Of a stretch of 64,000 nt of DNA, positions 59,170 through 64,000 are shown piece after piece (positions within the stretch are counted from its first letter, which is position 1; every line of letters starts with the position of its first letter). A program made the translations under genes and the position numbers. Below the pieces are notes generated by a model. That model was not told the DNA's origin. It did not search any database and worked only from the letters and a program-made list of their open reading frames with translations. Source of the DNA: Viscum album (lineage: Eukaryota; Streptophyta; Magnoliopsida; Santalales; Viscaceae); contig OY728160.1 in NCBI GenBank assembly GCA_963277665.1, positions 52,436,605 through 52,500,604 of the forward strand, read 5' to 3'.

Positions 59170-59955
59170 TGTAACTTCCCTGAATTGTTTAGATGCCTTG
59201 GGGTTGTGCTATGAAATGCACCAAAATATTACGTGCTATATTCTACAATTATTGGTCCATATACTAAAGAGTATAGTGATAAACTGTTCCTTTTCACTGA
59301 ATAATATTTGAATGATGAAGTTGAGATTCAGTGTTTAATGATTTCATTGATGTCTAGTGAAATAATTAAGTCTCATGAAAACATAAATCTTTATAGAAAT
59401 ATTGAACACCTCTATCATCCTTACTAGGAGAGAGATAGACATGAGAAAATTTATGATTTATAAGGTAATATTTAAAAGTTATATTGGAGAAGGTGCACCA
59501 TCTAGTCTCCATGTACTTAAGATAATTGGCTACCGTGAGTACTTAAATGTTCTAGTGATTAAAATCCCCGATTAAGTGAGCATCAACTTCATTCTGGAAT
59601 CACACCCTCAGAGCATCTCTATTTTTTTTTTGAATTATTATATGATAAATTTTGAGAAGTCTATGTTATATATTTTTACACTTCTTCACCATGTAGATAA
59701 GGATACAAATCGTAAAAAAACTTTTGTCCTCATGGTGAATAAATGGAAAGGGAAAGCAAAGTGATTTAAGCCTAATGATTCTTCACACCATTCCAAGAAA
59801 AAGAATATTAATTAGAATGAAAGGGAATAAGATGTTTTCTATTTATAATATTTCAATAAGGTCCACTAGAAGAAAAATTAATCCAATCCAAAGAAGCATC
59901 GGGAAGCATGCAGTGCATTTGTTATCAGGAGAAATTTATCTATTTCTAAAAATTG
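59170..59955 (+). pseudogene. gag: X-B copia gag remnant
   Basis: From about 59,308 the frame reads YLNDEVEIQCLMISLMSSEI then KSHENINLYRNIEHLYHPY, the copia gag (UBN2-type) core (V-x-C-x-I-L-A-S-M-x-x-E-L-x-x-x-H, A-x-x-I-x-x-x-L). A frame-shifted middle at about 59,480-59,560 follows. The open stretch 59,576-59,764 continues with INFILESHPQSISIFFLNYY, MINFEKSMLYIFTLLHHVDK and TFVLMVNKWKGKAK, matching the family's I-L-x-S-L-P-x-S-F, N-Y-N-M, L-x-x-L-L-x-M-L and lysine-rich tail. No zinc knuckle is readable after it. Confidence 0.8.
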
Positions 59956-60240
59956 TGTATTAGATACAGCTTTTTCTCCCAACATATGTATTTAAATAAA
60001 TAAACCTTTTAGATTAAGAAATGTTGAATGAGGGGAGGTATATCTTGGAAAAGATAGTAGATATAAAAAAATTTTCTATTGGGGACTACTAATTCACAAT
60101 ACTAACTAGAATGATCTTGGTTATGAAAGGTTGTCATTATATTCCATTAGTTAACAAAATCATTAATTCCATATCCATATTTGATATGGATGGATTTATT
60201 TTCAAATTTTAGAATAAACATTTCTATTTTTATATAGATA
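59900..60240 (+). pseudogene. X-B copia protease remnant
   Basis: AFVIRRNLSISKN precedes CVLDTAFSPNIC at about 59,953-59,988, the copia protease motif (W-V-L-D-T-G-C-G-S-H-I-C). The catalytic Asp and Thr are kept, and Gly-Cys is Ala-Phe. Downstream, ILTRMILVMKGCHYIPLVNK and DMDGFIFKF (60,095-60,220) align with the L-x-D-V-x-Y-V-P-x-x-x-x-N-L-I-S region and its following strand. Confidence 0.75.
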
Positions 60241-60469
60241 CCATTATTATTTTATAATACATCTAAATAATGATCTTTATGTGTTTGATTAAATAAACCA
60301 AATAATGGAAATCAATAACGAAGTTACATTACCTGAATCACACCACACCCAACTTAGAAATCACTAGGTAAATCATGTCAATGAATGGAAACATCATTAA
60401 ACTATGACAATATGGATATTTTAATTATTTAGAAAAAAACCAAATTGTTTATGTCACTAATGTTAACAA

Positions 60470-60862
60470 AAATAAATGACCAAACCCTCATTTAGTGGGA
60501 ATGGTGATAGGCCTGTAGAGATTATGGAACTAGTTCATACCAATGTGTGCGGACCATTTCATATTAATGTAATGGGTGGGTAATCATACTTTATAACTTT
60601 TAATAATAAATCTAGTAGATATGGATATGTTTTATTAATTATTCATAAGTCAGACACTATTTTTTAATTCAAGGAATACAATAATGAAGTTGAGAACTGT
60701 TTTATTAATAAGATTATAAAACATTGATTAGAAAATGGTGGATAGTATATAAATAAAGATTACACTGATTATTTATTATATTTTATTGATTTTATCTCAT
60801 CTTACTCCTCCATATACAACTCAAGGAATGTTGTAATATAATGTAAGATCCACTCCTTTATG
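60470..60862 (+). pseudogene. X-B copia integrase remnant, cut by E5
   Basis: FSGNGDRPVEIMELVHTNVC then GPFHINVMGG (60,490-60,580) is the start of the copia integrase core; the first catalytic Asp of L-I-H-T-D-V-C-G-P is Asn. SYFITFNNKSSRYGYVLLII (60,583-60,642), FKEYNNEVENC and ENGG (family S-D-R-G-G-E-Y) follow, then LTPPYTTQGM (about 60,805-60,835; L-T-P-P-G-T-P-Q-W-N-G). The frame stops at 60,862, where the E5 LTR begins within the core. Confidence 0.85.
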
Positions 60863-61760
60863 TGTAACACCCCAAGATTTCATATTGTGTTATTTCTTCA
60901 AAATAATTCATTAACTTGCACTACACGCAACACCGAGTTCAATCACACCATGACTTACAAAAAAAAGCCATTCAAAAGAGGTTATGAATAGTATTATCTA
61001 TATTTTAAACTTTATATAATCCTTATAATTTTAGAATCCATATTATGAGTTTCTTAGATATAATGCAAGAACAAATTCATTTTCAGTATTGCACTTTTAT
61101 CAAATTTTAATACTGAACCCTTTTTAAATACAATATTTTAAACCTTTTGACTTAATGGGGACATCAAAAATTTAAAATGAAACATCCCAAGCTTCCACGG
61201 TACGCTTTCTTTGAATAATACAGTAGCGTGTGTTGTACGCAACCTTGAGTTTTAACACACACCACAAGCAATCAAACTAGCCATTATGAATAGTAATACC
61301 TACTTTTTGAAATTATATATATTTTATATTTGAAAATGGACTTCATTTTTGGATTCGGAATATCGAATTTAGCCTAAGGTGAAATTTTGGTACATTTCGG
61401 ATAACTTTCATATTTTGATGAATAGTGAAAATTACTAAATTTTAATTAAAAACAACTTTTTTAATCAAAATAATTAATAGTGATAAATTATGAATTTTAG
61501 TAGTTTTAAAGTATATTTAGAATATATTTTTACCATTTAATATAATGTTGGTCATTGGACATAATTTTACAATTAAACCGAACATAAACAAGTGTCAATC
61601 TTTTGATAGTTATTATCTCTTAAAAACACGCTTTTTGTTTTGACAGCGGTAATTAATTTTAAATTAATTTCTGCCACTTCTGTGTTTTGAATTTAGAAAA
61701 ATGGATTCCATATTTGGAATCAGGATGTTCAAATTGTGTAAATAGGTGACTTTTATTTTT
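60863..61760 (+). repeat. Imperfect tandem repeats of about 320-360 bases at the LTR start
   Basis: Unit one starts at 60,863 (ACACCCCAAG, then TTATTTCTTCAAAATAA, CACGCAACACCGAG). Unit two starts near 61,180 (ACATCCCAAG, CTTTCTTTGAATAA, TACGCAACCTTGAG). A weaker third copy of the later part (GAAAAATGGATTCCATATTTGGAA) lies near 61,696 against GAAAATGGACTTCATTTTTGGA near 61,334. E3 appears to have a single copy at the matching LTR end. Confidence 0.6.
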
Positions 61761-62757
61761 AGACATTTTGAATAATTACTGCGGTAAATATTTTATTTAC
61801 CATGGTTAAGGGTAAATCCGGTAAATAAGGGTTAAAAAATAATATTATAATAATACTAAATTACCCTAAAACGTGTCTTAATCCAATTGGTTGATACATG
61901 GTCGACCATTGGCATCTTTGGGTCGATTTTGGGACCCCATGGATCCACTTGTATGTGAGAATGACACTTTATTTTAATTAAGTCAAAATGAATACAAAAA
62001 TGACACAAGCATATATCTTTTAGCCAAACAATTGTTACATAGGGTTATATAAGTTGGATTTTAGATTATAAATATTCATTAGAAATCTAAAACGATTTCC
62101 TACATAATGACATTTTATTTATAATTTTTAGACATTAAATAATTTATTTTATATATGACACAATGATGATGCAGTAATTACTATAATAGTGAAAAATTAA
62201 AATAATTGATATTATAAATACCCAAATAAATATAATATGAAACTTTTAATGAATTAAACTAATTTTCTAGGATAATATGATATATTAGGATTGATTTAAT
62301 TGACTTTTTTCGAAGTAATAAATCTGTTATGAGTTTCACAAAAATCAACTATTGAATAGTGTCAAAATTGACATAAAAGAGTTCTTAAAACAAATATTAT
62401 ATTATTAATTGATATTAAATTCCTAAAAATCTAAGGATCGGCCAAGAGACTTATAGCATGATAGTTTCATCATTAATGTACCACTTGGGGGTCTCTTGGA
62501 TGTATATAGTAAGTTTATTAACCATATTATATAAAAATACAAAGAGACATTGTAAAAGTGAAACTAATTAACTTAGAGTTAATACTTAAAGATAAGGTTA
62601 ATATAAGTACCCAAACCTGTCTAAATTCTATTGGTTGAGTGGTTTTAGACCTATCCCCACCTTAACCTTTGAATAATAAGCTTTGGATCCATTAGAAACC
62701 GAATATGAATTTATTATAAATTAATATTTCTAGCTTTTCCAAAGGTGCCCCTCACCC

Positions 62758-62771
62758 CTCTTATAAAAGGG
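62758..62771 (+). promoter_or_regulatory. LTR promoter: TATA box of E5
   Basis: CTCTTATAAAAGGG is an excellent plant TATA box, followed by a pyrimidine-rich stretch (CACTCCTCCTTCTCATTTC) that would be the transcription start and first untranslated bases. A CCAAT-like ATTGGTTGAG lies about 130 bases upstream (62,630). Transcription from this LTR is inferred only. Confidence 0.65.
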
Positions 62772-63112
62772 CACTCCTCCTTCTCATTTCTTCACACCTT
62801 CAAAGCCTTTTGGTTCGGCCAACCTCTGCCCAAATACTCTCCCAACATCCCTCACTACAACCTAGAGGCCTTAGTTTGATCAGAAAGCCAACCTAAGGAT
62901 CCCTTTTCATCAAATCAAAAGGAAGAACCCGAAGAAGAGGTAATGATTTCACCACCCTTTTCCAAGTTCCTTTCTTCTTCCACTTCCTCTTTCTTTGTTC
63001 TTACCATTCTAAAATAATAACTCCAGTATTTTACATATACTGTGATGTTATTATAAATATGGTACAACCATATTCAGTATTCTATCCACCCTTTGAATAA
63101 CATGTCACCATA

Positions 63113-63490
63113 CGTGCGTACGTACGACTTACCGTCTCCACGTCGTGGTGTAATTGTTATTCAATATATTATTATTTGAATGGGTATAATAATGATGTGT
63201 AACTCATGTAAATAATAAATATAACATGTTAATGATTCTGTATATATGATATACCATCCATTTATATATTATTTTAATATCAAAAGAATGATATTGTCGC
63301 TCGTGCGTATGTACGGACTACCGTCTCCACGAACGCGATGAGATTCATTCTCCATCGTATCCATTCAAGTATAATTATCATTTTATGATTTAAAAATGAT
63401 GTTTAAGGACTTGATATCATTCTGGATATGAATAATATACAACCTATCCTTTACAAACATGTCTTAAGTAACAAAACATATAAAAGAAAA
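63113..63490 (+). repeat. CG-rich motif pair spaced 189 bases
   Basis: CGTGCGTACGTACGACTTAC with CCGTCTCCACG (63,113) recurs as CGTGCGTATGTACGGACTAC with CGTCTCCACGA (63,302). The intervening sequence is only weakly similar. The E3 LTRs have a single decayed version. Confidence 0.75.
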
Positions 63491-63660
63491 CAAGTAAGTT
63501 AACACCCGAAACGACGATAAATCTAAGATATTATTAACAAATCAATGATAAAAGATCATATATGATATCATATTAATATATATTATTCTTGTATAATTTA
63601 ATAACAATTATTTCACCATTATACATGAGGTTAACCTACCCCAACAAAGGAAAAGTACAA

Positions 63661-64000
63661 GGTAAGGGATTCTCTTATCTCACTTTCAATTCTGTGAGAT
63701 TTTCATTGTTCGCTACTAAATTATTGAAAGTGGTGTATTGTGTGCTTCCATTTGATATATATTATCATGATTCACTTTATATTCATGTTATTCTGTAAAT
63801 CATTTGGCGGTTATTAACTTTTGGCCATGCGACTCAGTTGATTAACGTGGTAAGGGGTTTCTTGTCTCACTTTTAATTCCGTGAGAATTCCATTGATCAC
63901 CACTTAATTATTGCATGTGGTGTATGTGTACTACCCATGATTATATTCATTGTGTAATATACTTTATTTTATGGGTATTTACATCATAATGGTATGATCT
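63661..64000 (+). repeat. Second motif pair spaced 188 bases
   Basis: GGTAAGGGATTCTCTTATCT (63,661) recurs as GGTAAGGGGTTTCTTGTCTC (63,849). Homology continues through TGTGAGA/CGTGAGA and GTGGTGTATTGTG/GTGGTGTATGTG. It runs to the window end. The small open stretch at 63,589-63,798 lies across it and is chance. Confidence 0.75.

Larger units (their letters stand above)
46240..60862 (+). mobile_element. X-B: Ty1/copia element, split by Athila E4 and by E5
   Basis: An LTR, primer-binding site, long leader (about 2.1 kb), gag, protease and the first part of integrase run in copia order on the + strand. The leader is interrupted at 48,496/58,168 by E4. Integrase is interrupted at 60,862 by E5, so reverse transcriptase, RNase H and the 3' LTR would lie beyond the window. 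It is the fuller sister copy of X-A. The left limit is uncertain: similarity to X-A starts at 46,413 only because the window begins there. Confidence 0.78.
60863..64000 (+). mobile_element. E5: Tekay-type LTR, start of a younger element or solo LTR (right end outside window)
   Basis: It starts TGTAACACCCCAAG, the canonical start of this LTR family, directly inside the X-B integrase, and shares blocks with the E3 LTRs. It keeps clearly more CG dinucleotides than the rest of the window (for example at 63,113-63,145 and 63,302-63,337), which suggests a more recent insertion. At least 3.1 kb is present and the other end is not seen, so it may be a full element or a solo LTR. The candidate left target duplication is TTATG (60,858-60,862). 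Confidence 0.82.

Noticed and set aside
63589..63798. 69-codon open stretch near the window end
   Set aside because: It crosses a tandem repeat in the E5 LTR downstream of the TATA box, with no domain and no conservation in the E3 LTRs.
1..64000. tRNA or rRNA genes
   Set aside because: The only tRNA-like strings are primer-binding sites of 12-19 bases after LTR ends. No cloverleaf or rRNA-like GC-rich block was seen.

Overview
The window looks like nuclear, intergenic DNA of a flowering plant with a large, repeat-rich genome. It is very AT-rich and CpG-poor, has no long open reading frame, and everything I can recognise is a long terminal repeat (LTR) retrotransposon of a plant lineage: Ty3/gypsy Tekay/Del-type chromoviruses, a Ty3/gypsy Athila element, and several Ty1/copia elements. 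Large-genome monocots (for example lily relatives) are rich in such elements, but the sequence does not fix a species. I found no host gene, tRNA, rRNA or CRISPR. All coding remnants are broken by stops and frameshifts.

Layout. (1) 1-14,360: a Ty1/copia element (here called X-A, + strand) whose left LTR runs off the window. It is split by a complete Tekay chromovirus (E1, 1,435-12,182) and has lost gag-pol, so its leader joins a truncated 3' LTR. (2) 14,361-21,870: unassigned AT-rich DNA, then the 5' part of a second copia element (S, + strand: primer-binding site, gag, protease, integrase). (3) 21,978-22,374: a small CACTA-like non-autonomous DNA transposon with an internal minisatellite. 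(4) About 22,375-27,755: a Tekay element (E2, + strand) from LTR end to RNase H, lacking integrase and 3' LTR. (5) About 27,760-46,230: a copia element on the - strand (K), split by a complete 13 kb Tekay element (E3, - strand, 29,816-42,825) with very long LTRs. (6) About 46,240-60,862: X-B, a fuller relative of X-A (+ strand: LTR, primer-binding site, leader, gag, protease, part of integrase), whose leader is split by a complete Athila element (E4, 48,497-58,167). (7) 60,863-64,000: the start of a younger Tekay LTR (E5), the same LTR family as E3, inserted in the X-B integrase and running off the window.

The best evidence is internal. X-A and X-B are two copies of the same element, and each keeps the empty target site of the element nested in the other. 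The copy without E1 reads straight through the E1 site, and the copy without Athila reads straight through the Athila site. This gives the boundaries of both insertions and the order of events without a database. Decay is dominated by CpG-to-TpG/CpA change, visible in primer-binding sites, LTR motifs and zinc knuckles.

Nothing here is a working gene system, and I saw no convincing undescribed biological system. The items worth a second look are structural: the reciprocal empty sites, the palindromic motif array in the E1 LTRs, the roughly 189-base repeats in the E5 LTR, an in-frame 30-base duplication in the E3 reverse transcriptase, the internally deleted X-A, a 345-base length difference between the Athila LTRs, and the CACTA-like element.
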